In this document: in pieces, positions 47,922 to 62,200 of the stretch | Layout of the letters: every line of letters begins with the position of its first letter | Numbering within the stretch: position 1 is the first letter of the stretch | DNA from: Meandrina meandrites | Lineage: Eukaryota > Cnidaria > Anthozoa > Scleractinia > Meandrinidae | DNA: 64,000 nucleotides | Direction: 5' to 3' | NCBI GenBank assembly: GCA_963693305.1 | Contig: OY855904.1 | Location: 38,507,417 to 38,571,416, forward strand | Notes under the pieces: model-generated | The model's input: the letters and a program-made list of their open reading frames with translations, nothing else | Databases searched by the model: none | Told to the model about the DNA's origin: nothing | Position numbers and translations under genes: made by a program

Positions 47922-50900
47922 TTAATTAATTTGCTTGAATTTCCAAACTGTATTACTTCCGATATCAGCAACATATACTGAGCCATCTCGATCGGAAGTG
48001 ACGTCATGAGGTTGAGTGAAACCCTAGGAAAAGATTAATAAAATTAAAAGAAAATTCAACGAGAAATGCATAAGATGCCTTAAAATATCTGCGCTACAAT
48101 ACAGTGGTCCCAGAGGTTTTGCTTCTTCGCTACCTTGCAGCGTTATGTTTTACACAAGGAGGAAACCCTAGGACCTTGGTAATGCGGGCGAAGGATAACT
48201 TCATAATCAAAAAGGATGTAAAGTAAACTCTTCGTAAATCTTATTACATGGAATGATTGACAAATCATATTATAAATTCATAAAGTTTAGATATTACCAA
48301 TTAAAACTCATGCGAACTTGTGTCGACGAAGATCTTACCAAGTTTGGTTTCCAGTGCTGTAATATAGTGCCACTGTTTAAATTGTACGTGATACCCTGGG
48401 CTCCAGAGGATAACGGACCGTTTACTACATGTAGGACTCCACCTTAGAAAATAAACACGATGACATTGTTTTTAGAATATTGGTAATAAAGAAAAAAGGA
48501 CTACAAAAATGTGTGCTGACCTTGTTCAGGGTGATAGTGTGCTGCGAAAACTCGCTCTCCAAAGCCATTAATTTCACGGAGAAGATGCCCGTTAATAGAG
48601 TCGAAAACCAACACTCGACTATTTTCTCTGTCCGCGACGAACAAACGTCTGTTCGCCTCGTCCAGCGACAGGCTGTGAGGTATCTGGAAGGATTTTGGAT
48701 CTGAAAAAGAGGGAAAAGATTAGCATTGTTTCTCTTTCAGAATTATTTGGTTCTTTAACTTCACTCTTGGGATCTCTCTGGAAAACACTGAAAAATATAC
48801 ACCTACAAGGCCGATAAATCGAGTATAAACCTACCAAGTCCTTGTAACTGTTCGTTAGAAATTGTCAAAAGTACTGTTTGGCCGTCTGGTGAAAACTTTA
48901 GTACTCGACTGTTGCAGTACCTAGCAAGAAAGCAATTAAAAGAAAGCTACAAATTATCATAAATTAAAATTTTTCCTAGATAATCTGCAAAGAGTCATCT
49001 TGTAAGTTGAAAAAAAAAAAACCGGTTGACTACGTATAGCTCAGAAGCTAGAAAATTTTAATTGCCACACAATTTTCACGTACGCGCGTTGGCTATGAGT
49101 TGGTAGGTAGCAAACGAGGCTATAATCATCTCACATCCAACTAATTCGAGCGAAATGATTGGTAAATGTTGCTAATTTTACTTGTAAAAGCCGGGAGACG
49201 ACTTTTCTCGGCCATGATATAATGTTGCTGATATCCAATGGCCACAAACCAATCAAAACACTGGAAATACATTATTCAGTGCGCCAGTTTTTAGTACTGA
49301 AAGAAGTTTAGTTCTCTAGTTGTTAAATAAAAGTAAAATAAATAAATCACTTTATTTAAGTGTCAATGTATTTAGCACGGCTGTACTAATTGAGGACACT
49401 GTAAATAGTGAAATAAGTATTATAAATCAAACAGAAACTTGTTAAAAATCCCAACTGGCAGGAGGCTGACCAGTTGGCTATATACAAAGCGTGGAGGAGT
49501 TGAATTCGGGACCACCGAAGACAAATCCATCTAGTGGCAGGGAGGAGGATTTGAAGCCGGGACCTCCGTATTACAAGTCCAGCGCCCTAACCACTGGGCC
49601 ACGTTGCCTCCGTTACGGTTTTCTGTACCAAGCATATATGCGAACCCGCTTACTATGGAGTTTCCGTTAATATGCATACTTTCACTGGTCCTGAATGTGT
49701 CTGTCGACCATTTTATCAGATATCAAAATGCGATGAATTATTTACCCGTCAGCGACAAAAAAATTCCCATTCGAGTCAACAGCGACATCAGTAGGTTTAC
49801 AGAAATGAGAATTATCACTTCCTGGTAAAAACTGTTTTCCAAGCGTCAATGACGGTCGTTTCTCTCCAGGAGGAAACTTGAAAACCTACAGGAGGTAAAA
49901 TGAAAAAGGTGCTCAGTAATTATCGTGTAATAAACACTCAACAATTGTGGGAGGCGCGGTGGCCTAATGGATCGGGCGGTCCGGGTTCGAGCCCTGGCCG
50001 GGGCACTGCGTTGTGTTCTTGGGCAAGATACTTTACTCTCATAGTGCCTCTCTCTCTCCACCCAGGTGTATAAATGGGTACCGGCGAATTTACTGCTGGG
50101 GGTAAGTAGCAATACTCCTAGTCGCTTCATGCTACGGAAACTCAACATGAAATACAACATCAGTGGTTTGAGTATTTATAAATCGAGAATCAGAAATGGA
50201 CTACAACAAGACCAAACTTGATTTAAAATCTTTGAAGTTTTGCTTTGAAATTACATTTTGTATTAGGTAGTGTTTAAACGAATTTTAATTCTAAAATTTT
50301 TGCGAGTATTAACTTCTTTTTTCTTTTTACTGTTTTGAGCAAATAACCGACGAAAATTCACAGTGAAAGCAGTGGTGTAGTGTGTTTCAACCTAACGAGT
50401 GTATTTAGAGAACCTGATGCATGGCTACGTCTGTTAACCACGTGTTGCCCTCGTGATCGATCGTCAGACCGTGGGGCATGAAGAACCTGGAAAAGAAGAA
50501 ACAGAATTTAAAAAAATAAGACGGGGGAGAGAGGTGGGAAATTAAAGGGGGGAGGGAGATGAGAGGGAGGAAGGAAGGAAGGGAGGGAGGGAGGGAAGCG
50601 AACGAAAGTGTTTTTCTTAAACAGCAAAGATCTGACGAACGACTATATGGTCATGGTGATGCGCACGAAAAATAACCCATGTAAATGACTCGTGATTTGC
50701 AAAATTTAGTTTGTTTCTTGATTAGACTTTGGTTATATAACGATTAATATCAATGCATTAATTTTATTGGTTCTCTTTTTGTTTCTTTTATGAAAAAAAT
50801 TAAAAACAGTCTCTTCTTGTTTAGCATCGCTTGATACACCCTTTAGCAAGTATGGAAGAATTCGATAGTACTTTTTTCAAAAATTGGAACTTTCGAATTT

Positions 50901-52414
50901 TCCCAAACTTTTTTTCTCTTATTTGCGTCATGCTAAGACACTGGGTTCAAATTTCTTAAATCTTTCAGAAGAACATCAAACAGCGACATTTAAATTTAAA
51001 AATATATTGCTTTGCAGAGGAAAGCCATTGGATCAGAACAGTAAGCCTAATTTTTGTTCAGTAAAATTCTCGTTGCCGTTGTCGTCGATTGCTTAACCCC
51101 ACCAAAAAGACGCCATTAGGACCATTAGGCATCATATAGATACTTACATATTTTCTCCCCAGCGCTCCACTACCGCCCCCGTCTGTGGATCTAATTTAAG
51201 CACAGTCGGCTCTGGAATGGGATCACTTTGGCTGGAGAATATATTGTGACGATCAAAAGAACTGCAACAAAAATAAAAGTTACTCTAGGCGGACGAGTTG
51301 CAATGGCTTTTTACTTAACACTCTTATGAAATAGTTTCCTTCTTTCAAGCTTTGACAACTTACATATTGGATAGTTAAGGCTATAAGGTTTTTTCTTCTG
51401 AGCTTAGCGGCTTATTCTTTCCGTATGAAAGTTCGCACGAACCACCGTTCATACACAACGCGGTAATTCGGGCTGTGACAGTCGCAACAAAGTCAAATTT
51501 TTTTACGCGTACCGCGTGTCACTTGGGTCGAGTTACACAATTTCCAGCCGCGTTCTTGGCAGCCTTTAGTATAAACAGATTCATACAAATTGCTCATACG
51601 CAATCCAATGCGAACGCCGTGTGCGTGACCGTGCTCTGTATAAACAGGCCTTTATACTTCTGTTTGATAAGGAGTTAAATCGAATTACAAAAATGTTTTA
51701 TTACATTTTTGGGAATACCTTTTCAAGTGACAAGCCTTGCTCTTTTTGTAATTCACTTCTTGTTATTAGAGAAGATGTAAACGCTTTTAAAACTAAGTAC
51801 TTGTTACAATCGTGGACAAAGCTATTCAGACACGAACAGGGCACGATACCTTTCTTCACCACGCCCCCCTTATTCCCTTCTCAATGGTGTTTTAAACCAA
51901 GGATCATGCGTCGAGTACAGAAGCAGCCTTCTGAGACACCAAAGGAAAGGGGGAAATGGATAAATGCTTTTTAATTCTGGTTGTTTTTAGTTGTGGCATT
52001 GAAAAATTTGCGCCAAACTCGCGTTGCCTCAACAAGTTTTGTCCACAGTTGTAGCATTCTAAACAAAACAAGCCCAGCAATAAAAGCATTTCCTTACTTT
52101 ATTTCCCATTTTCTGGACGCTCGATGGAATATCAACACATTTCCATGCGAGTCAGTATCGACAGCAGTGACTTGACCAAGAGCACCAGTCCCCTGATCGG
52201 CCGGGTTGTTTTCCTGCCAGCGGGTGTCTTCTTCAAGTAACAAGGACGGTTTTTCGCCATCGCAGTATGGCTCGCACGGTCCTACAACAAACACGCAGCT
52301 TGATAAATTTCAAAACGATCTTGGCGCTCTCTCATCATACAACACGTTTGTTTCAATGGGTTTCGTAACGCAGCGTATATAACACTGTTTCAAATATGAC
52401 CAATCGATCGATCG

Positions 52415-52446
<32 letters not shown>

Positions 52447-53165
52447 ATCAGTCAATTAATAAATCGTTATTATTATTAACATATCATCTTTATCATAAAT
52501 TGTTATTTTAACATGTAGCGCTTGGGAGCTAGTTTCTGTTCTTAAGCCTATTTTTATAAAAGAGCGGCCGTTGGCAAGGGAAAAGAGTTTAACGGGAGGA
52601 GATCGACAGATGGTAACTACAAGAAAGAGTGAACCATTTAATATTTCCTTTTTCATGAAATACCAGTCTTATTCTGAGTTCTTCAGCAACTGAAGAAATT
52701 CATGTCACACTGACATGTTACAAATGACCTTCATTATCTCTAGCTTGTTGATAGTTTCAATTCCGGCCAAATTTTGATCCAAGGCTCGCTTTTCCTTTTC
52801 GACCTTTTGACCGATGCCTGTTTTCGATTTGCCTTTCGTTCTGTTTTTTCAAAGTGAGGCTTGGTCCTTATTTCTACGCTAATCCAATTTATTTTGTTAA
52901 TGACGGTGAAACTTTTTACCGATTAATAATTATCATCCGTGAAACCACTAAATAAAATTTACGAAGCAATATCTGCTGTTGTGCTATATCACTATTTATT
53001 AAAAACTAGCAATGGTATATTGCAATTCCTGAGTTTTGATTGGCTAACAGACAATGGTATATGAGCTCATATACCATTGACCACCAATTTCGTAGTCGAT
53101 ACGCGTCAACGAAAACAGCTGGGAAGCTCAAATATTGCAATTCTTTTTGGGCGTTTTTAATAAAA

Positions 53166-53199
<34 letters not shown>

Positions 53200-53203
53200 C
53201 GTT

Positions 53204-53236
<33 letters not shown>

Positions 53237-56200
53237 ATCTACCATCTCATATCCAACGCGCGCTCGTGGAATAATTGTTAAATATACATCGTGGTTCTTA
53301 CCAGTTGAAGCGATTTTTGGTAAATTCATCCTACGATTGATCGTATAAAAGAAAGGAAGAAGAATTCACGATGTTCCAGCATTCGACTCGTTTCGGGAAT
53401 TGCTCGAATCCGCTCCTTCTGCTACTCTAAGGGCGCGAGTTAAATAATTCACGTGCAAATCAGAGATAATTTTCCCCAATAGGGTGGTAGGTGAAGCCAA
53501 AAATAGCGTGCCCTTCCCCGCTGGGTGAATTTTTTACCCCGGTACCCAGTGCTGACCTAGCCTGCGAACGCAGACGTATTTCCGGCTGTCGCTTGTCTCC
53601 GCCGAAAACTAACGACGTTAGTTTTCGGCGGAGACAAGCGACAGCCGGAAATACGTCTGCGTTCGCAGGCTAGTGCTGACCGCGCTGATGTGGACTGACA
53701 TATTTTTCACACATTCATGGCGGCAATTTTAAAGTTTGTGACTTTGCAGACCTGCTTATTCCTTAAAGAAACAAGGTATGTGCGATTTTATTTCACAAAA
53801 ACCTTGTATGTTATCGTATCATGGGGAAGACGAGGCAGAATGGCAGCGGAAGGAGTTTTTGTGGTAAAATTTGAGCAATATCCCGAATTGAGTCGAATGC
53901 TCGTGAAATGACCTGAATTCTCCCTGATTCTCCTCCCTTGCTTTTACACAAACACAGTAGTACAAATTGACCAAAACTCGCTTAAATTGCTAAGAAACGC
54001 GACTTAATGATGCAAAACAACATCTGATATTGTTTCGTAAATTATATTTAATGATTTCACTGTAATTATTTATCAGCAAAAAGTTTTAGTTCGAAATTAT
54101 ATACAATAAAGATCCATTTATATACAAATACTATGCTTGGGGTCAAATTATCAAAAGCTCTGGGCAGAGCATACTAAAAATGCTTTGTGGCAGTATCCAG
54201 AGACATTCAGATTCACGCATTTTGAAATAAAATTGCAAACGTATTGACAAAAACTTGTTGATTTACATTTGTTCAGCACAATGCGTTTTGATTCAGTAAG
54301 ACACTAACTCTCTGGAACCTCTATTTTCATTCGCCCGCTGTAAACACTACCTTTATTGTTATTCAGGGCTAGGGGCATTGTTATGACCTATTATCTATTG
54401 TTTTAAGAACCAATGAAGTATCTCGTTCCGAGAGGTAGTGGGCAACCCTTTTGATTGCCTGCCATTCAACAATGAAGTCACTGCTCCCTAGCCTTGGGGC
54501 CTCATGACATCTTGGGATATCCCAACTCGTTAATTTTGCAAATGCTCGACGTTCTTTGGATAAAAAGGAACTATAAATCAAGGTAAGAAGTCATATATCA
54601 AACAAGAAAGAGTGTTTCATCACATTTCCAAACACCGAAAAAGAGTTGAACATATGACGTACAGCGGAGTATTTTTGACGAACTTCGAGGTACTTGGAAA
54701 TGTAATGAAACACTATATTTCTTCTTAATCGAAACTAAAAACAACGGAGAAAACTGAGAAAAAATCGTAAAAATCCATGCTAATTATGATCAGCCGTACG
54801 AATTTGTTATTGGTTTTGAACATGTCTTCTCAAGCTCGTTAGTAATTTATCTAGTTAAAACAAAGCAAATCGGACTCGTAAGGGCGGTTTGGAAATCATT
54901 TCCAAGTACCAAAAACAGATCTACACTATTTTTAGGATCATCTGGCCAACAAAAAATAAGCAAAGAGAAACAACAGGAAGATGAGGTTGTCAAAAGTAGC
55001 TTTATTCTTTCGCAGAGTGCACCGTCAATTAAACTTTAAGTTTTACAATTTACTGCATATTTGAAAACATACAGTTTATTCAATTAAATAGGTTGAAACC
55101 ATTCAAAAAATAAATAGCAAATAAAGCACGTTTTTAAAATGCCAAAAAATATAATTTCATTTAAGTTGACTGCTTTTATTACGTGCGAATTTCTGCGGTT
55201 ATGTTAAACTGTATTTTAGTGTTATTTTATTTTTGACGTATAATTTTTATTTAAATACTGTATTTATCACACAATGTGAAAAATAAATCGGTTTTTGTTA
55301 TTCCATCCAGTTTTGTCCGTTCTTCTGCAGTTCGCGCCTTTCAATGCTGAACACTTTCATCTGATTTGGCCTGCGATCAAAGATAAAAAAAATCGAAAAA
55401 GTCAGCGCCTTGAGAAGTTAAGAAGCTAGATCACGAGTTTCTCAGACAGAAAGATGAAAGTGGAAGCAGCAAAGAAAGGCACGCAATGAAGGAAAACGAA
55501 CAAGAAATGCTATGCTCATGTTATATGCACAAGTCAGCCTGCAAACCAAACGGTTTTTCACTTTTTGTGTCTCGCGACAGGCGAAATCTCGTCCGTGTTT
55601 GCAGGCTTAAATATAGTATATGACAAGAAATGCTCCAGGCAAACTTGGTTTTCCTGAAGGGTTCTGTCAAAACTTCAGTTCGTTGCGAAGCTGTGAAAAT
55701 TCCAAAGTATGCCGAACTGAAAACACTGACCAGAATTTATCATCAACTTCTCTCCTTATCGATTGATGTGCAAAAGGTTCGTGAATATGTTTTTGTACAG
55801 CAGAAATCTAAGAATTGTGATACATGCTTGTTTTTGATTAGCCAAACGAACAAACAAACATTTTCCTGAATAGCTGACGGGATTTCGCCCGCCAGTGCTT
55901 TGTTTCGGCAATACTCGCGCGGGAGATCCCGCCAGCTACTCAGGCTAAACAAACACGTGAACGTACCGTCCTCGAGGGTTCTTTTCATCTCCATTTTTGG
56001 TCCACTGCCCGGTAGAGGTACATCCGAATCCGTGGGGTATTCAAGTTTATCTTCAAACAGCATCTCACAGGAGTTGTCGACGCTTCCTCGACCCTCTTTC
56101 GGATCATACCAGTACATCATATAAAAATTACACATCTCGTCCTTCATCGTCGCTCTGAATAAAAGATGTAATTACAGTCAAAGTGGCTGAAGCGTCCTGC

Positions 56201-59200
56201 TTAAAAAAGATCTAGGGAGGGGATACTTGTCGAAAAATCTTAGGCTATTTCCGAGTTACCTTTTGCCTCTGTTTCAAAACGAGTCTACGTGCGAAACCAT
56301 TCAATATGAAAATGAGTTTCACCTGCACGTCCATTTTCATGCAAATCAAACTCATTTTCATTTGAATGGTTTCGCACGAGGACTCGTTTTGAAAATGAGG
56401 CAAAGGGCAACTCGGTAATGGCCTAATTTAAACACCTGCGTTTTGAGTGTACACGGAGAAAATACGGGTACACACTATGAAGCTTGAACAACACATTATC
56501 TTGTCCCTGTATATTAAAACGGAATACAGCATACATACCCTATATTGGTTATTGTTTCTCTCTTCATTGAATTGTAGGTGCATCGGGCAGCCTGTAAATA
56601 ACAGAGTTTTTAAACAGTTGGAGAAAAGAAAAATACCATCTTATGTGTTTTAAGTTTCTCATGACATTACCGTAACATTCATCATTGTTGTAAACAAAAA
56701 CGGTTTGACATAATAGTATACTACGTTCCAAGTGAATGAAAATCTGGAGCTGGTGTGACCTACACTAGCGTGACCAAGCCTAGTTTGAGCTAGCCTAGCG
56801 TGATCTAGCCTTGAGTGACATACCCCTGCGTGACATAGCCAGGAGTGCCCTACAAATAGCCTTGTCTGACCTAGCCTTGTGTGACCTAAGCAAGCGTGAC
56901 GCAGAACTACGACAATGTAATCCATACCATAGAATCCCCACTTCTTATTTCCACTTCCTTCTGCTTGCTTTCATCTATTGGGTAAAACGCCTGGAAAAGA
57001 TTTGTGGTAGAAAGTGGCATGCAAACTTTCAGTAGACCTCGTTCTTTATATACTGTATTTTCTCGATTAAACGCCGGGTACTGAAAAAACGCCGGGTCTC
57101 CAAGGTGGAGTTAAAAATAGGCCCCTCGGGTATTTATTTAAAGTATATCCAGGTGTAGATATATAAGCCAAATGCATTTTTGTCAAAAATAATGAATAAA
57201 AACCGTTGCTTAATGAAAACGGGGCTCGAATAAACTGCAGGAGTCAAATAAACGCAGGGTCCACCAGGCCAAGTTTGAAATAAACGCCGGGGACGTCTAT
57301 TGGAGGAAAACGGTATTACTGTTAGCGAAACTTCCCAGAAAGGTTTGTCTGAAGAACTTATGCATCAGTTTAGAACAATCTTCACAATGATGCAGCTTAA
57401 GCATTGTTTTGTTTCGTGTTGGTTTTTTCAACTTTCACGATGTTTCAGTGAGTCCCTTCTTGCAAAGCCATTTCAAAAAATGTGGACATTTAAAACATTT
57501 CCTGTGCATGTTCTCAAACATATCGCTAATCATGATTTTTATCTACACAATGAAATCATACCAAAGCATAGTATTATTCCACTTCCTTTTTCTTTATAAA
57601 ACAAACAAAACATTCCACTTTCACTATCTGGCCTTGTACAAAAAAATTAAAGGTTGAAACTGTAAATCTTATGGGAGGCGCGGTGGCCAAAATGATTAGT
57701 GTGTTGTCTCCAGATCGAACAGTCCAGGTTCAAGCCCAGTCCAGGGGCACTGCGTTGTGTTCTTGGGCAAGACACTTTACTCTCGTAGTGCTTCTCTCCA
57801 CCCAGGTGTATAAATGGGTACCGGCGAATTTACTGCTGGGGGTAACCCTGCGATGGACTAGCATCCCATCCAGGGGGGAGTAGAAATACTCCTACAGATA
57901 GTCGCTTCATGCTTCTTAAACTCCGGCAAGAATGGGCCACTTGGCTCAAGGCTTTACCTTTACCCTTACCTATAAATCTTATAATGGACGACACTGAAGT
58001 TAAACACATTAACAACAAGTGTCTGTTTACATAGCAAGAATGGTTAGCCTACCTGAGGTCGCTGTGGATCACCCTTTCCAATAAGAGTCCACTTTCCATC
58101 ATGTATCTTGTAGCCAGTAATAACAGTCCCTAAAACAATATCAGGAAAAGTTCAACTTTTGTAAGGCAATTTTCCACTGATTAAACACGTCCAGGTCTAT
58201 TTTTTTAGTTTTGATTTTATGTAAATTGATTTCTCAGCTTTTAAAGACATGCATATATCTTATTGACCACTGTTTGCGCTGTACATATTTGCCGTGTGGG
58301 AGTCCGATGCAGAAAACCATTTATTTATGCTTCTATTAAATATGTGTAAGAATTTAGTAGTGCATAGTTCCTTGGAGAGATTGTTCCATAAAAAAAGCAC
58401 CACTGTAAGTGAACCTACATTTCTACATCTGCAGTTTATAAATGAATCATTTCAAATACTTACTTCACATGATTCAAAATTGTTGCAGCAAAAAGTTCAT
58501 TAAAAATATCAGGAGCAGCATTTACGATCTTGCTAATGGCTAGACATGATGTCCAACTACAGTTGCCGCACATGGGCAAATTTATTTTGGTCGAACATTG
58601 TTGGATGACCGACTGTTATTTTCAGCCCTGCTTTCTGCTTTCTTGTTGATTATGATAATAAAAATGAGACAATGAGAAATCCAAATCAAACTGGTTTGAA
58701 AAATTTTAAACCAAAGATAAGGTATATTAATAATGATGTATTCTTTTTTATGAAAATAAAATATTGAATGGCCTTACCTAAAGAGTGAGCATGGACTCTG
58801 AAGGCAAACGGATGTAATAATGGCCCTTCTCTGTATCGGCAACCAGTGTCCAGATGCCATGCTGATAAAATAAAATGTAAGCTAAGAAGCGAAATTTTAA
58901 TTGAAGAACTACTGTTCCCTAAAACATTTAACAAACAAAAAGCTAAGTGAGAAATGATCTTTGTGGTGAATTTTCAATTTTTTTTCAGCCATTTTTTTTT
59001 TCGGGCTTCTTTCGTTGGAAAATTCACTGTGAAGATTATTTCTCACTAACATCTGTTCCACAACTCACATAATATGAATCTTTTCATATACTTCACACCA
59101 AATATGTTTTAAGTTAGAGATGCTCCCCAAAACATTAGAAAGTCAGCAGAAGGAACGCTTTTGCTTCCAGAAAAAAAAGAGCTCCTGGTCACAGATTTCT

Positions 59201-62200
59201 TAATTTCTTAAGTGTATAACTTGCCAAATGTCTCTGTTACAAATTAATTACAATCTCACAAATGTCAGACTGACTGAATGTCTGACTGACTGACTGACTG
59301 ACTGACTGACTGACTGACTGACTGACTGACTGACTGACCCACTGACCCACTGACCGACCGACCGACTGACTGGCTGACTGACTGACCGACTGACTGACTG
59401 ACTGACTGACTGACTGGCTGGCTGGCTGACTGACTGACTGAATGTGTTTCTTGAATAATTTGTCAGTTTAGTGTAAAAAGGTAGGGCATACATATATGTC
59501 GTTTGTATTGTTTTGCACTTTGTCCATCACATGTACAATACAGTAGTTTCCAGTAGACATCATATTTGTCAAGCATAAGTTGACTCAGTTTTGGCAATAA
59601 TGTAAACAGTATCAATTAACCTTGCTCTTTTCCTGGAATGACTCCCCCAGATGCTAAAAGAAATATTGCTGCCAAGTGTTTAGGTCTGCCAGGGACGAAA
59701 GAAAGAGAAATGAAGCTAATATAATAAAATGCACAAGATAGCAACAGAGTCCAAATAACTTCAATAAATTTTTAAAAATTTGACAACCTGACTTTCAGTT
59801 TTAAAACACGACATGTTTAGATCAGCATCAGTTGTGAGTTTGTTTACATTGTGGTTAGAATTTGTACTAGCAATGGCGTAACATTTAAGAAGTGATACAT
59901 TTCAAAGTTAACGTTCAACATTTAAATGCGCGAGACATGGAACAATTTTAAATGTGTGGCAAAAAAAAATCAATTACAGTTATAACACAAATAAGAAAAG
60001 CAACATAATAATCTAATCAAAGGTCAATCTAACTCGGTAATAAGAATATTACAAACTCATTTAGCAAACATCCAAATATTGAAGCAGGGCTCTCCATAAA
60101 AAATTGGGAAGCAGAAGAAAACAAAAGTTATTGCATCTTGTAGTTTTAATTAGTGAATCCTACCGGTACTTATATGTTACCTTGGAATTTTACAGTTAAG
60201 AGGCTCATTGGTAAGCTATGTTTGTGGGATGTGAGCATTATGTTTATAGCCAAGAGTCAGCTACTGGTTATAATTTCACCAGCTGAAAGACAGCTTACTG
60301 GCTGAAATTTCACTTGAAAACAACGACTTGGTGTAATTTGAAGTCACACAGGCCAGAAAAGTCAGCTGGGGTTGTTAATGAGCCAGCTTAGGTTTTTATT
60401 AGCTGCACCCCAGCATGTTTACAATCTGTACAGGAACTTTGTTAATTTTACATATTGGCAATATGTGTAAAACAGGGTGAATGTTTGCAAACTGTGAGAC
60501 ATTCTGAACAAACAGCGTGGGTAAGCATGTAATGAACTTGGATCCCATACAGGGGGAGGGGGGGGAAATGGGCTTGCGATAATATGCAACTCCATGCTAA
60601 GGATTCAGTAGAGAAACTAGTGGGAGCTGGGAGGAGGGGGAAGCCACATACCCCCACCCAATGGCTGAAAAAATATGGCCCCTGGGTCCTTATTAACTTT
60701 TCGTACCTATAGGGTGGGCACTTATTTGAGGTTGGGCACTTAATCGAAGAAATACAGTCATTAAGGTGATGTCATTACTTTTATACTTAACAAAATGAAA
60801 TTTACACTCAAAACTAGGTATTTTTAAATTTCTATGCTTTAACTATTTAACAGTTAGGATAGGCTAGTTCATTGGTTACCTTCAGTTTTTAAAGTTCATT
60901 AAATGAACTAACAAATAAAAAGGTATTTATAAGATTTTAATCTTATCAAAACTCTTGATACTACATTTTTCAAAAATCTAGAACTTGAAATGTTATTTTT
61001 TTTAGATTTTTAACAAAGATTGTCCTTTTTGTTATACTTAAAAAACTAAACGATCAATAGATTTAAACAAGACATTCTTAAACCTTTTATGCATTAACCA
61101 TTTAACAAAAAGATTTATTTAATTGGTATCCTTTAGTTTTTAAGGTTAATTAGGAAATGTATTTAAAAAAATACTCACAAATTTAAAAGCGTATTTATTT
61201 AATTTATAATAAGATTTTAATCTCATCAAAATTCTTGAATACTAACTTATTCAAAAACAGCAATTGAAATGTCATTTTGAAGAACATAAGGCAAGTTATA
61301 CATTTAAAAATGCTTAGTACATTTTAAAATAATAAAAACAGTATTAACTGATTAAAAAATATCACAATTTAATGTCACTGTGTAAAAGTACTTCAGCTGT
61401 CTCTTGTAGTTTATTATCAATTTTAAACAAGTCATTTTTTTCTTAAGTGACATTTATATTTAGTTATTAGAAATTAAAAGGAATGTTATTAGTAATTTTA
61501 ACCTTGTTTTTTAGGTGGGACATATGACCATCCAACAGCTAGCACCTTGATCGCTGCCTGGTACCTTGGCCTAATAGGAGGCGGTAAGGTAGTGCTAAGC
61601 TACTGGTCAATGAATTTATGGAATTTGATGTGAAACTAAAGTTTCTCATTTAGATAGAATATCTGAAGCACTGAGAGGAATTGTGGCAGGGAAGAGGGAG
61701 AAGACGGGAGGGGAAGGGAGGGTTAAACAGCAACAAATATTAAAATAACAATGATGATGACGACAACAATTATCTGGTAAATGTTTGGGAGAATGGAAGA
61801 AGACGAGTAAGGCTGGTGAAAGGGAGGGAGGGGAGGGGAGAGAAGAAGAACAAGAAAGGAAGGGAACGGTGGTGCAGATTGATGAAACAGTTGGAGAAAA
61901 GCATTTATTTATTTACTTCACTTTTTATTCAGCAGATTTTAATTTATTTTGCTTTATTTTATTTTTCCAGATTACAGTACAAATTTTATCCACTCCCAGA
62001 TTTTTGATAAATTAACTCAATATAATATTTGTTTATTCACTTGATGTTTAAAACATATAATTTAAACACTAAATAATATTCTAGATCTTGAAAGTGTACT
62101 TGCTAGTCTTAAAGTTAGTTACCACTAAGTAAACAGAATTCATAACTTAGAGAAATTATTTAACAATAAAACAGTTTGTGCAAAACTTACTGCACTGAGG

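Noticed and set aside
51621..51974. 117-codon plus-strand open frame inside a PAM intron
   Set aside because: No recognisable motif and antisense to the gene. I see no splice or promoter support.
53491..53673. Open frame across the perfect palindrome
   Set aside because: It runs through a transposon-like palindrome and has no recognisable domain.
54381..54581. Minus-strand peptide with a phrase like EWQAIKRVAHYL, reminiscent of copia-type polyproteins
   Set aside because: Too short, no flanking reverse-transcriptase or integrase motifs, and no second supporting block.
59248..59493. Open frame rich in Ser-Val-Gln on the minus strand
   Set aside because: It is simply the translation of the (CTGA)n microsatellite.
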